From positions 1-22,696 of the forward strand of contig CAIXFB010000068.1 in NCBI GenBank assembly GCA_903918595.1: 22,696 nt of DNA, written 5' to 3'. This DNA is from an uncultured Actinomycetes bacterium (GTDB lineage Bacteria; Actinomycetota; Actinomycetes; S36-B12). Of the stretch, positions 1-7,755 are shown piece after piece. Each line of letters opens with the position of its first letter. The stretch's first letter is position 1. The notes below the pieces were generated by a model. It saw only the letters and a list, made by a program, of their open reading frames with translations, did not search any database and had not been told where the DNA came from. A program made the position numbers and the translations under genes.

Positions 1-794
1 CCGTGTTCGTTGTAGTCATATCCCTGCCTGTTCTTGATGTATTCGGTCAAGGCAGCAGGTACGGCAGCGCCATCCTCACCGTAACGCGACACAATTTCTG
101 CAACGTGGTTGCCAACCATTCCGCCAAACCAGCGCAATTGATCGCGAGCGTGGGCGATGTCGTCGGTGACATACGCGGGTGCTGCAACACAGATGTAGAC
201 ATCGTCGGGGTTACGGCCCGCGGCGGCGGCAGCATCCTTGACAGCCTTGATCGTCCACTCGGCGATGGAGGGATCAGCGAGCTGGAGAATGAAACCGTCG
301 CCAACTTCGCCGGTGAGTGCTAAAACCTTGGGACCATAAGCGGCAACCCAGACATCCGTCCGACTCTTCGATGCCCAGGGCAAACGAATGTTGTTGCCGT
401 TGTATTCGATCGACTCACCATTCACCAAGCCCTTGATGTCAAGAACTGACTGGCGTAGTTCGGCAACGGAGACTGGCTTGCCGTTGGTCACGCGAACGGC
501 TGAGTCGCCTCGACCGATGCCGATGACGGTGCGGTTTCCGTACATCTCGTTGAGCGTCGCGAAAACCGATGCGGTCACTGTGATGTCCCGAGTAGCCGGG
601 TTTGTGACCATCGGACCAACAATCACATTTCGGGTCTCATCGAGAATCTTGCTGTAAATGACGTAGGGCTCCTCCCACAAAATGTGGGAATCATATGTCC
701 AGACATGTGAAAACCCGAGGGTTTCTGCTCTACGAGCAAGATCAACGACCCGGGAAGCCGGGGGAGTGCACTGAAGAACGATGCCAATATCCAT
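1..794 (-). CDS. LLM-class (luciferase-like) probable F420-dependent oxidoreductase, 3' end cut by window
   Basis: My reading of the minus strand gives an open frame from an ATG at 794 to the window edge: 264 codons with no stop, beginning MDIGIVLQCTPPASRVVDLA. The early stretch resembles luciferase-like flavin/F420 oxidoreductases: strand beta1, the ETLGFSHVWTYDSH segment, then VIGIGRGDSAVR and WVAAYGPKVLALTGEVGDG, which in this family form a TIM barrel binding F420 or FMN. It resembles the group annotated TIGR03842, which I recall lying beside dihydropyrimidinase and methylmalonate-semialdehyde dehydrogenase genes in actinobacteria. A GAAAGG ribosome site precedes the ATG, and the gene follows mmsA by 20 bases, so it is the fourth operon member. 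Substrate unknown; a role in reducing or oxidising a pyrimidine-pathway intermediate is inference. The C-terminus is outside the window. Confidence 0.85.
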   Translation of the reverse strand, partial: MDIGIVLQCTPPASRVVDLARRAETLGFSHVWTYDSHILWEEPYVIYSKILDETRNVIVGPMVTNPATRDITVTASVFATLNEMYGNRTVIGIGRGDSAVRVTNGKPVSVAELRQSVLDIKGLVNGESIEYNGNNIRLPWASKSRTDVWVAAYGPKVLALTGEVGDGFILQLADPSIAEWTIKAVKDAAAAAGRNPDDVYICVAAPAYVTDDIAHARDQLRWFGGMVGNHVAEIVSRYGEDGAAVPAALTEYIKNRQGYDYNEH

Positions 795-814
795 GGGAAA
801 CCTTTCGAGGTGAC

Positions 815-2302
815 TTATCGGGTACGGGGGAAGCCAAGGTCAACCGAAGAGGTTGACGGATCGGGCCAACGTGATGTGATGGTTTTGGTGCGAGTGAAGA
901 ACTCGATTCCGGCCGGGCCATACATATTGGAGTCACCAAAGATTGAAGCCTTCCAGCCACCAAAGCTGTAATAGGCGACAGGAACCGGGATCGGAACGTT
1001 GATTCCGACCATGCCTACCTGAATGTCGAATTGGAATTGCCGGGCGGCGCCACCATCGCGGGTAAAGATTGCTGTGCCGTTTCCGTATTGGTGATCATTG
1101 ACGAGCTGGACGGCATCTTCGTATGTCGCTACTCGTGTGACGGTGAGCACCGGACCGAAGATTTCTTCGTCGTATGCCTTCATTCCGGGCTTTACGTTGT
1201 CGATCAATGATGGCGCAAGGAAGAAGCCTTCTTGAGGAAGATCGTTCTCGCGGCCATCGACAACGATGGTTGCGCCTTCTCCGGGAGCATTGGTGATGTA
1301 CGAAGCGACTTTGTCACGATGCTCTCGGGTGATGAGCGGGCCCATCTCGGCAGTGGGATCAGTGCCCGGACCGACCTTGAGTTTGGGAAGTCGAGCCGCG
1401 ATCGCCGGAACAAGTTTGTCAGCAACGTCGCCGACCGCCACGACCACGGAAATGGCCATGCACCGCTCACCTGCGGATCCGTACCCTGCGCTAACCGCTG
1501 CATCTGCAGCCATGTCTATGTCGGCGTCCGGGAGCACCACCATGTGGTTCTTGGCTCCACCGAGGGCTTGAACTCGCTTGCCGTTCGCGGTGCCGGTGGA
1601 GTAGATGTACTTGGCGATCGGGGTCGAACCAACAAAGCTCACCGCAGCAATGTCCGGGTGGCTCAGAATCCGGTCGACTGAAACTTTGTCGCCCTGGACA
1701 ACGTTGAACACACCATCAGGGAGGCCGGCTTCTTTGAGCAGTTGAGCCATGAGCATGGATACCGAGGGATCTTTCTCACTGGGCTTGAGAATGAACGTGT
1801 TGCCGGTTGCGATTGCGTTGGCGAACATCCACATCGGCACCATCGCAGGGAAGTTAAACGGCGTGATGCCGGCAACAACGCCGAGTGGCTGCTTGATTGA
1901 ATACACATCGACGCCGGTCGACACTTGCTCGCTGTAGGAGCCCTTCATGAGTTGGGGGATCCCGCAGGCAAATTCGATGTTTTCAATTCCTCGGGCGAGC
2001 TCTCCAGCTGCATCGCTGGGGACCTTGCCATGCTCAATCGAGACTAACTCAGCTATTTCAACACGGTGGGAGAGAACGAGTTCATGGAACTTGAACATGA
2101 CCTCGGCGCGCTTTGACAGCGACGATGAGCGCCAGGTCTTAAATGCTGTTTTTGCGACAGCAACAGCGTTATCCACTTCGGCAACAGAGGCGAGACCAAC
2201 CTGCGCCTGGACCTCCCCGGTTGCGGGGTTGTACACGGGAGATGTGTTACCCGATGTTGAGGGGACGGTTGTTCCATTGATCCAGTGATCGATGCTGCGC
2301 AC
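815..2302 (-). CDS. mmsA: CoA-acylating (methyl)malonate-semialdehyde dehydrogenase
   Basis: Aldehyde dehydrogenase superfamily, 495 aa, typical for MmsA/IolA. It oxidatively decarboxylates malonate or methylmalonate semialdehyde to acetyl- or propionyl-CoA with NAD and CoA in the cytoplasm. Visible marks: TPFNFP with Asn150, FVGSTP at 223-228, and catalytic Cys281 in GERCMA. The general-base glutamate of ordinary ALDHs (LELGG) is absent; the site reads QALGGAKNH with Ala246, a hallmark of the CoA-acylating group. I chose a GTG start at 2302 with GGAG just upstream. The frame stays open 55 codons further, but that extension overlaps dihydropyrimidinase and reads as low-complexity shadow sequence. 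It lies 26 bases after the dihydropyrimidinase stop. In this operon it would dispose of malonate semialdehyde made from beta-alanine. Myo-inositol or valine catabolism are alternatives, but no neighbours support them. Confidence 0.93.
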   Translation of the reverse strand: MRSIDHWINGTTVPSTSGNTSPVYNPATGEVQAQVGLASVAEVDNAVAVAKTAFKTWRSSSLSKRAEVMFKFHELVLSHRVEIAELVSIEHGKVPSDAAGELARGIENIEFACGIPQLMKGSYSEQVSTGVDVYSIKQPLGVVAGITPFNFPAMVPMWMFANAIATGNTFILKPSEKDPSVSMLMAQLLKEAGLPDGVFNVVQGDKVSVDRILSHPDIAAVSFVGSTPIAKYIYSTGTANGKRVQALGGAKNHMVVLPDADIDMAADAAVSAGYGSAGERCMAISVVVAVGDVADKLVPAIAARLPKLKVGPGTDPTAEMGPLITREHRDKVASYITNAPGEGATIVVDGRENDLPQEGFFLAPSLIDNVKPGMKAYDEEIFGPVLTVTRVATYEDAVQLVNDHQYGNGTAIFTRDGGAARQFQFDIQVGMVGINVPIPVPVAYYSFGGWKASIFGDSNMYGPAGIEFFTRTKTITSRWPDPSTSSVDLGFPRTR

Positions 2303-2328
2303 GTTGTATCTCCGTTTTCGTGAGTGTT

Positions 2329-3747
2329 CTAAATGAGGTATTGGGATGGGCCGCGCTTGAGGTAGCGTCCGTGGCCTTTCTCGCCGAGGTAGGTGTTGTC
2401 GTCGACCACGACACGGCCACGAGAAATGACTGTGTCTACATGGCCGTCGATGACAAAGCCCTCCCACGCTGAGTGATCCATATTCATGTGGTGGGTTTTC
2501 TCATACCCGATCTCAGTCCGGCCAGCCGGGTCGTAAATCACGATGTCGGCATCTGAACCGGGTGCGATCGCCCCCTTTTGCGGGTACATCCCAAACATCC
2601 GGGCAGGAGTGGTGGAGCAAATCTCAACCCAACGCTCAAGGGAAATTTTGCCATCGACAACGCCTTGGTAAATCAAGTCCATTCGATGTTCGACCGAACC
2701 GATTCCGTTGGGAATCTTGGAGAAGTTGCCGAGTCCTAGTTCCTTCTGTTCCTTGAAGCAGAACGGGCAGTGATCCGTGCTGACGATGGAGAGGTCGTCC
2801 GTGCGCAAGTACTTCCACAACTCGTCGTGATGCTCTTCGGCCTTTGAGCGCAAGGGCGTTGAGCACACCCACTTTGCGCCTTCGAATCCCGGCTGAGCAA
2901 GGTGGTCCTCGAGTGAGAGGTACAGATACTGGGGGCATGTTTCACCGAAGACATTCCAGCCCTCATCTTTTGCTTCTTGAAGTACCCGTACCGCCTGCTT
3001 GGCTGACATATGCACGATGTAGAGGGGTGCGCCTGTCATCCGAGCCAGCATGATCGACCGGTTCGTAGCCTCTGCTTCTGTTTCCCACGGCCGAGTTAAC
3101 GAGTGGTACTTGGGATCGGTCTTTCCTTCAGCAAGTGCCTGTGCGACAAGAACGTCAATCGCCATACCATTTTCAGCGTGCATCATGATCATCGAACTGT
3201 TGTTCACGGCCGTCTGCATTGCGCGCAGGATCTGACCGTCATCACTGTAGAAAACACCCGGATAGGCCATGAAAAGTTTGAAACTCGTCACTCCCTCGTC
3301 GACCAGTTCATCCATCGCCTTGAGTGAATCGTCGTCAACACCACCGATGATTTGGTGGAAGGCGTAATCGATGTGGCAGTTCCCACGCGCCTTTTCCTGC
3401 CATGCATTGAATCCATCTTGCACCCGCTGCCCAAAAGTCTGCACCGCGAAATCGATGATGGTTGTGGTGCCACCCCACGCGGCTGCTCTCGTACCGGTGT
3501 CGAAGGTGTCGGAGGCGAATGTTCCACCGAAGGGCAATTCCATGTGGGTGTGCGCGTCGATTCCACCCGGAATGACGTACTTGCCGGCCGCGTCGAAAAC
3601 ACGATCGGCGTTAGCCTCGATGTCTGAACCAAGAGTTGTGCTGCCGGGCTCGAAAACCGCAGCGATCCGCTCACCATCGAGGAGTACGTCAGCAGCGTGA
3701 ATGCCCTGAGGCGTCACGACCGAGCCGTTTTTAATCAAGATCGTCAT
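2329..3747 (-). CDS. hydA: Dihydropyrimidinase / D-hydantoinase
   Basis: Amidohydrolase of 472 aa, the usual length. It opens the ring of 5,6-dihydrouracil or dihydrothymine to N-carbamoyl-beta-alanine or its methyl form, and hydantoins as side substrates. The binuclear-zinc ligands are all visible: His66 and His68 in DAHTHME, the lysine normally carboxylated as Lys157 in TSFKLFMAYPG, His190 in MMHAENG, His246 in YIVHMS, and Asp325 in STDHCPF. The ATG at 3747 has an AGAGGGGA ribosome site. The gene lies between the nitrilase (33-base gap) and mmsA (26-base gap) on one strand, giving the order nitrilase, hydA, mmsA that matches consecutive steps of reductive pyrimidine degradation. Allantoinase is less likely because of the neighbours and the HTHME/SFKLFMAYPG signatures. 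Confidence 0.94.
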   Translation of the reverse strand: MTILIKNGSVVTPQGIHAADVLLDGERIAAVFEPGSTTLGSDIEANADRVFDAAGKYVIPGGIDAHTHMELPFGGTFASDTFDTGTRAAAWGGTTTIIDFAVQTFGQRVQDGFNAWQEKARGNCHIDYAFHQIIGGVDDDSLKAMDELVDEGVTSFKLFMAYPGVFYSDDGQILRAMQTAVNNSSMIMMHAENGMAIDVLVAQALAEGKTDPKYHSLTRPWETEAEATNRSIMLARMTGAPLYIVHMSAKQAVRVLQEAKDEGWNVFGETCPQYLYLSLEDHLAQPGFEGAKWVCSTPLRSKAEEHHDELWKYLRTDDLSIVSTDHCPFCFKEQKELGLGNFSKIPNGIGSVEHRMDLIYQGVVDGKISLERWVEICSTTPARMFGMYPQKGAIAPGSDADIVIYDPAGRTEIGYEKTHHMNMDHSAWEGFVIDGHVDTVISRGRVVVDDNTYLGEKGHGRYLKRGPSQYLI

Positions 3748-3780
3748 GGTGTATCCCCTCTGGTGAGTGGTGGCTGATAC

Positions 3781-4617
3781 CTACGGGCGAACGAGGTCGT
3801 CGTAGGCATCGGGACGACGATCCCGGTAGAACTGCCAACGATTCCGAACAGTCGTGATCAGGTCAAGATCAAGATCGCGAACAATGAGTTCGGGCTTGTA
3901 GGGATCACCCTTCTCGCCAACGTAGCTTCCTTCGGGATTGACGAAGTAGGACTGCCCGTAGAAATCGTCGTCACCGAGGTCCTCGATGCCCACTCGATTA
4001 ATTGCGCCCACGTAATACTCGTTGGCCACGGCGGCAGCTGGCTGCTCAATGCTCCAGAGGTACTGGGAAAGCCCGCGAGAGGTGGCCGATGGATTGAACA
4101 CTATTTGTGCTCCGTTGAGGCCGAGGGCGCGCCAGCCCTCGGGGAAGTGTCGGTCGTAACAAATGTAAATGCCCACTTTGCCCACAGCCGTGTCAAAGAC
4201 CGGGTAGCCACCATTGCCAGGTCGGAAGTAGAACTTCTCCCAGAAACCTCCCACGTGCGGAATGTGCTGCTTGCGGTACTTGCCGAGGTAACTGCCATCC
4301 GCATCGACCACGGCCGCGGTGTTGTAGAGGAATCCGGGGCCTGCGTCCTCGTACATCGGCAGCACCATCACCATCTCGAGCTCGCGCGCGAGGGCCTGAA
4401 AGCGCTCAACGATAGGTCCAGGGATTGCCTCGGCGTATTCGTAGAATTTGGCGTCTTGTACTTGGCAAAAGTAGGGACCGTAGAAGAGTTCCTGAAAGCA
4501 GATGACTTTCGCGCCTTGGGCCGCAGCCTCACGCGCATAGTTCTCGTGCTTGACGATCATGGATTCCTTGTCACCGGTCCAGTCAGTTTGGACTAGTGCA
4601 GCGCGTACCACGGACAT
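3781..4617 (-). CDS. Beta-ureidopropionase-type N-carbamoyl amine hydrolase (nitrilase superfamily)
   Basis: Carbon-nitrogen hydrolase, 278 aa from the chosen start. The family triad is present: Glu43 in CFQELFYGPYF, Lys116 in YRKQHIP, Cys153 in YICYDRHFPEG. The C-terminal NRWQFYRDRRPDAY segment is what I associate with bacterial beta-ureidopropionases linked to dihydropyrimidinase. Expected reaction: N-carbamoyl-beta-alanine to beta-alanine, CO2 and ammonia. I chose the ATG at 4617 because a strong AGGAGGA (minus strand of 4622-4628) sits just upstream; a possible ATG at 4638 adds seven residues and has no such site. It is the first gene of the minus-strand operon. The related enzyme N-carbamoylputrescine amidase does the same chemistry, and agmatine deiminase is encoded at 13413, so dual use cannot be excluded. 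Confidence 0.88.
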   Translation of the reverse strand: MSVVRAALVQTDWTGDKESMIVKHENYAREAAAQGAKVICFQELFYGPYFCQVQDAKFYEYAEAIPGPIVERFQALARELEMVMVLPMYEDAGPGFLYNTAAVVDADGSYLGKYRKQHIPHVGGFWEKFYFRPGNGGYPVFDTAVGKVGIYICYDRHFPEGWRALGLNGAQIVFNPSATSRGLSQYLWSIEQPAAAVANEYYVGAINRVGIEDLGDDDFYGQSYFVNPEGSYVGEKGDPYKPELIVRDLDLDLITTVRNRWQFYRDRRPDAYDDLVRP

Positions 4618-4728
4618 AGGTTCCTCCTGCGGGGTCATTTCTTTTGTGATTCCGTACCCTAGACAGTTTATATTGTGTTAAACATTCAAATAACGAAATT
4701 GGTATCCGTGCGAAAGGCGGGGCTGGTT
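4618..4728. promoter_or_regulatory. Divergent control region between pyrimidine operon and MocR regulator
   Basis: This 111-base gap separates the two divergent starts. Its middle (about 4664-4700) is clearly A/T-rich against its surroundings. GTTTA at 4666-4670 and TAAAC at 4679-4683 form a small inverted repeat with an 8-base spacer. The string TTTATATT at 4667-4674 reads as TATAAA on the minus strand and TATATT on the plus strand, so -10 elements for both directions could overlap here. I find no convincing -35 boxes at standard spacing. MocR regulators usually bind next to their own gene, which makes this the best place to look for the operator. Confidence 0.4.
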
Positions 4729-6123
4729 GTGAGTGCATCGACCGGCCCGGATAACCCATCACAATCAGTCATTGAGCTGGTGGCCGAAGCTGTCGAAGAC
4801 GCCAATCCACGAGGGATTGCTGCGGCGGTTCACCGCCTGATCCGCGCAGGCCAACTGAGTTCCGGCGAGCGGCTACCGACCGTGCGAGAACTTGCCGCAG
4901 CCCTGCATGTGAGCCCGGCAACTGTGAGCGAGGCTTGGCAGGCGCTCGGGGCTGTGGGGGCCATCGAGGCGCGGGGTCGCGCGGGCAGTTTCGTGAAAAG
5001 TGTGGTGGAACCGAGCCGGCCTGTTCGCTATCTCGGCATCGGCGGAGCCCCTAGTTCTGATGGTCTCGACCTCTCGACAGGAACCCCGGATGCGCAACTA
5101 CTGCCATCTCTTAAAGAAGCACTGGAGAGAGTGACAACCAGATCTTCGTCCTGGACAACGAGTTACTTAGATGACCCCGTCATTCCTGCTCTCGAGGAGG
5201 TGCTCCTGCGCACCTGGCCATTTCAGCCGGCTCGGATCACGGTTGTTGATGGGGCCTTGGATGCGTTGTCCAGGATCGTCGACCAAGTAGTCAGACTTGG
5301 CGATCGGGTAGTGATGGAATCCCCGGGGTTCCCACCCCTGATCGATCTGTTGGAGCGCAGTGGTGCGGAGATAATCTCGGTTGAACTCGATGAGCAAGGT
5401 GTGATTCCGACCAGTTTGAGTGCAGCGCTTGAGTTGGCTCCGGTGGCCCTTTTCTTGCAGCCCCGAGCGCAGAATCCCACGGGCACCAGCATGACGAGGT
5501 ACCGCGCTTCGGAATTGGCGCAAGTTCTTGCATCGAGCCGCGCCCTGATCATCGAAGACGACCATTCAGGTGACATCGCGATGGCTGACGATGTCAGTAT
5601 CGGTCAGTTTTTGCCGCTCAGAACAGTCCACATTCGGAGTTACTCCAAATCACACGGCCCCGATTTACGCATTGCCGCGATTGGAGGCTCGGCCGACGTC
5701 ATCGATCCGCTGACTGCTCGGCGGATGTTGGGCCCAGGGTGGACTAGTCGTTTGCTGCAGGCAGTGCTTGTTGAGTTGTTGAGTGATGCTGCAGCGATTG
5801 ATCAGGTGCAATCAGCTCGGCGCACCTACTCCGAACGCAGTACCCGGTTCCGGGAGGCGCTCAAGGACTTCGGTGTTACCTGCAGTCCCGGCGATGGCAT
5901 CAATGTGTGGGTTCGAGTAGAGGACGAGCGTTCTGCACTTGTGACGTTGGCTGCTGCGGGTATGAGAGTTGCACCTGGTGGCCCCTTCATGGTGGAGAGT
6001 GTTTCTCCAGGCGCGGTCCGAATCACGTGCGGGCTTCTACCAGACGACGAAGCTCTCCTTGCGCAAGCGGCTGAGTCCGTCGCGAGGGCGGTAGGTGCTC
6101 AGCCGGTTCTCCGCAGTGTCTGA
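4729..6123 (+). CDS. MocR-family transcription regulator (GntR HTH + class I aminotransferase fold)
   Basis: 464 aa from the chosen start. Residues about 26-92 form a GntR winged helix (RLIRAGQLSSGERLPTVREL, then LHVSPATVSEAWQALGAVGAI). The rest is a fold-type I aminotransferase domain: NPTGTS, then IIEDDHSGDI, then the PLP-lysine motif YSKSHGPDLR with Lys307. Family members such as GabR, TauR and PdxR sense GABA, taurine or PLP-linked ligands and act on adjacent genes. Here the usual EDDYD(S/A)E motif is replaced by EDDHSGD, so it belongs to a different subgroup. I chose the GTG at 4729 with AAAGGCGG upstream; a GTG at 4675 in the same frame would add 18 residues but lacks a ribosome site. 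It diverges from the pyrimidine operon and reads towards the polyamine genes, so either could be its target. The effector is unknown. Confidence 0.88.
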   Translation: MSASTGPDNPSQSVIELVAEAVEDANPRGIAAAVHRLIRAGQLSSGERLPTVRELAAALHVSPATVSEAWQALGAVGAIEARGRAGSFVKSVVEPSRPVRYLGIGGAPSSDGLDLSTGTPDAQLLPSLKEALERVTTRSSSWTTSYLDDPVIPALEEVLLRTWPFQPARITVVDGALDALSRIVDQVVRLGDRVVMESPGFPPLIDLLERSGAEIISVELDEQGVIPTSLSAALELAPVALFLQPRAQNPTGTSMTRYRASELAQVLASSRALIIEDDHSGDIAMADDVSIGQFLPLRTVHIRSYSKSHGPDLRIAAIGGSADVIDPLTARRMLGPGWTSRLLQAVLVELLSDAAAIDQVQSARRTYSERSTRFREALKDFGVTCSPGDGINVWVRVEDERSALVTLAAAGMRVAPGGPFMVESVSPGAVRITCGLLPDDEALLAQAAESVARAVGAQPVLRSV

Positions 6124-6186
6124 GGTACATGGGCAACTTTTTCGCGGTACCTTCGCTGCGATACCGAGTGAGAATTGGAGACTCTG

Positions 6187-7674
6187 ATGTTGGACGGCTC
6201 TTTCATTGGTGGTGCGTCGTACGCCGGATCGTCTGGGGAAATGATTGAGATCATTGACCCTGCGAACTTCTCCGTCGTTGCGAGTTGTGCACTCGCATCC
6301 GCATCGGATGTGGACCACGCAGTCCATGTTGCGAGAGCTGCATTTACGGACTGGTCTCGTGCGGCTCCCGGTGAGCGAGCGAGTGCACTCAACGCGCTCG
6401 CGTCGAGGATGGCGGCCCGCTCGGAGGAGTACGTGGCCGTGGAAACTTCGCAGACCGGAAAACCGCTGCGGTTATCTCGCGAGTTCGACGTGCCGGGTTC
6501 TATTGACAACGTCTCTTTCTTCGCGGGTGCCTCGCGCAATCTCGAAGGCAAAGCATCCGCTGAATGGGACGGCGTCCACACATCGCTCATTCGTCGTGAG
6601 CCAGTGGGAGTTGTCGGTTCGATCGCTCCGTGGAACTACCCCTTGCAAATGGCGATGTGGAAAATGCTGCCTGCGGTGGCTGCCGGAAACACGATTGTCC
6701 TGAAGCCTGCCGAGATAACCCCGCTCACCTCAATCATGGTTGCTGAAGACTGCATGGCTGCAGGCATTCCCGCCGGCGTTGTCAACGTTGTGTGCGGAAC
6801 GGGTCTGGTCGCCGGCGAAGCACTGGTGTCACATCCACAGGTGGACATGGTCTCGTTTACCGGATCCACCCCAGTTGGCCGCCGAGTGATGGAATTGGCA
6901 ACAGCGGGCATCAAGCGGGTACATCTCGAACTCGGAGGTAAAGCGCCATTCGTTGTCTTTGATGATGCAGACCTCGATGCAGCGATTCAAGGAGCAGCCG
7001 CTGGGGCGTTGATCAACTCCGGACAGGACTGCACTGCGGCAACGAGGGCATATGTGCAGCGTCCGCTCTATCAGGCGTTCTGCGACGGGGTGGCTGACCT
7101 TTTTGCGGCCATCACAGTAGGGAACCCGCTCGATGATTCCACCGATATCGGCCCGCTGATTTCGAAGCGTCAGCAAGAGCGGGTGTCTGGGTTTGTGGAG
7201 CGGGCGAGAGCTCAGGGAGCCCAGATATTGACCGGTGGCTCGATCGGCACGGGTGACCTCGCAGGTGGTGCCTACTACCTACCAACCATCGTGACTGGAG
7301 TCGAACAGGATTGGGAGATTGTTCAGCAGGAGCTCTTTGGGCCAGTTTTGGTGGTCTTGCCCTTTGATTCCGATGATGAAGGGATCGCGCTTGCCAATGA
7401 CTCTGTTTTTGGTCTTGCCGCCTCAGCCTGGACCAGAGATATTTTTAGAGGGCTTCGGGCGCAGCGTGAGATCAAGGCCGGTTGCGTGTGGATCAACGAC
7501 CACATCCCGATCGTGAGCGAAATGCCACATGGCGGCTTTGGCCAATCGGGATTTGGGAAGGACATGTCCACCTATTCATTTGATGAATACACCCAAATCA
7601 AGCATGTTTCGATGGATATAACAGGGGAGTCACGGAAGCCGTGGCACCGGACGATCTTCTCAGAGAAGGGATAG
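6187..7674 (+). CDS. NAD(P)-dependent aldehyde dehydrogenase, probably gamma-aminobutyraldehyde dehydrogenase
   Basis: ALDH of 495 aa with all catalytic residues: Asn150 in APWNYP, Glu248 in HLELGGKAP, Cys282 in NSGQDCTAATR, and FTGSTPVG at 224-231. The GQDCTA sequence around the cysteine is what I associate with 4-aminobutyraldehyde dehydrogenases such as E. coli PatD. Expected reaction: 4-aminobutanal to 4-aminobutanoate (GABA) in the cytoplasm. The ATG at 6187 follows TTGGAG with a 6-base spacer; an upstream in-frame TTG at 6175 adds four residues and is less likely. It lies 63 bases after the MocR gene and 81 before the polyamine-binding protein, so it fits a putrescine pathway. Betaine or other omega-amino aldehydes remain possible substrates. 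Confidence 0.88.
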   Translation: MLDGSFIGGASYAGSSGEMIEIIDPANFSVVASCALASASDVDHAVHVARAAFTDWSRAAPGERASALNALASRMAARSEEYVAVETSQTGKPLRLSREFDVPGSIDNVSFFAGASRNLEGKASAEWDGVHTSLIRREPVGVVGSIAPWNYPLQMAMWKMLPAVAAGNTIVLKPAEITPLTSIMVAEDCMAAGIPAGVVNVVCGTGLVAGEALVSHPQVDMVSFTGSTPVGRRVMELATAGIKRVHLELGGKAPFVVFDDADLDAAIQGAAAGALINSGQDCTAATRAYVQRPLYQAFCDGVADLFAAITVGNPLDDSTDIGPLISKRQQERVSGFVERARAQGAQILTGGSIGTGDLAGGAYYLPTIVTGVEQDWEIVQQELFGPVLVVLPFDSDDEGIALANDSVFGLAASAWTRDIFRGLRAQREIKAGCVWINDHIPIVSEMPHGGFGQSGFGKDMSTYSFDEYTQIKHVSMDITGESRKPWHRTIFSEKG

Positions 7675-7693
7675 GTTGTCCTCACAGTGAATG

Positions 7694-7719
7694 ACCACTA
7701 GCGACCCGTCACTTGTGGT
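7694..7719. promoter_or_regulatory. Imperfect inverted repeat upstream of the polyamine importer genes
   Basis: In the 81-base gap between the ALDH and the binding-protein gene, ACCACTAG (7694-7701) and CTTGTGGT (7712-7719) pair at 7 of 8 positions across a 10-base loop. A second small repeat, AGAAA-GAT-TTTCT, follows at 7720-7732. This could be a weak terminator for the ALDH transcript, an operator, or a processing hairpin. No U-run directly abuts the first stem, so I do not call it a terminator. Confidence 0.3.
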
Positions 7720-7755
7720 AGAAAGATTTTCTCAACGTTGATGAGAGGAACAGTC

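Noticed and set aside
1..794. RutA-type pyrimidine oxygenase
   Set aside because: The N-terminal sequence fits the F420-type LLM group rather than RutA, and no other rut genes are present; the hydA-type pathway is encoded instead.
2303..2467. 55-codon N-terminal extension of the mmsA frame
   Set aside because: It overlaps the 3' end of dihydropyrimidinase, reads as Arg/Pro/His-rich nonsense, and a GTG with a ribosome site sits at 2302 exactly where MmsA proteins begin.
7675..7755. Possible sigma70-type promoter TTGTCC-N17-TAGCGA ahead of the binding-protein gene
   Set aside because: The -10 lacks the essential final T and the -35 matches poorly, so it is not listed as a promoter.
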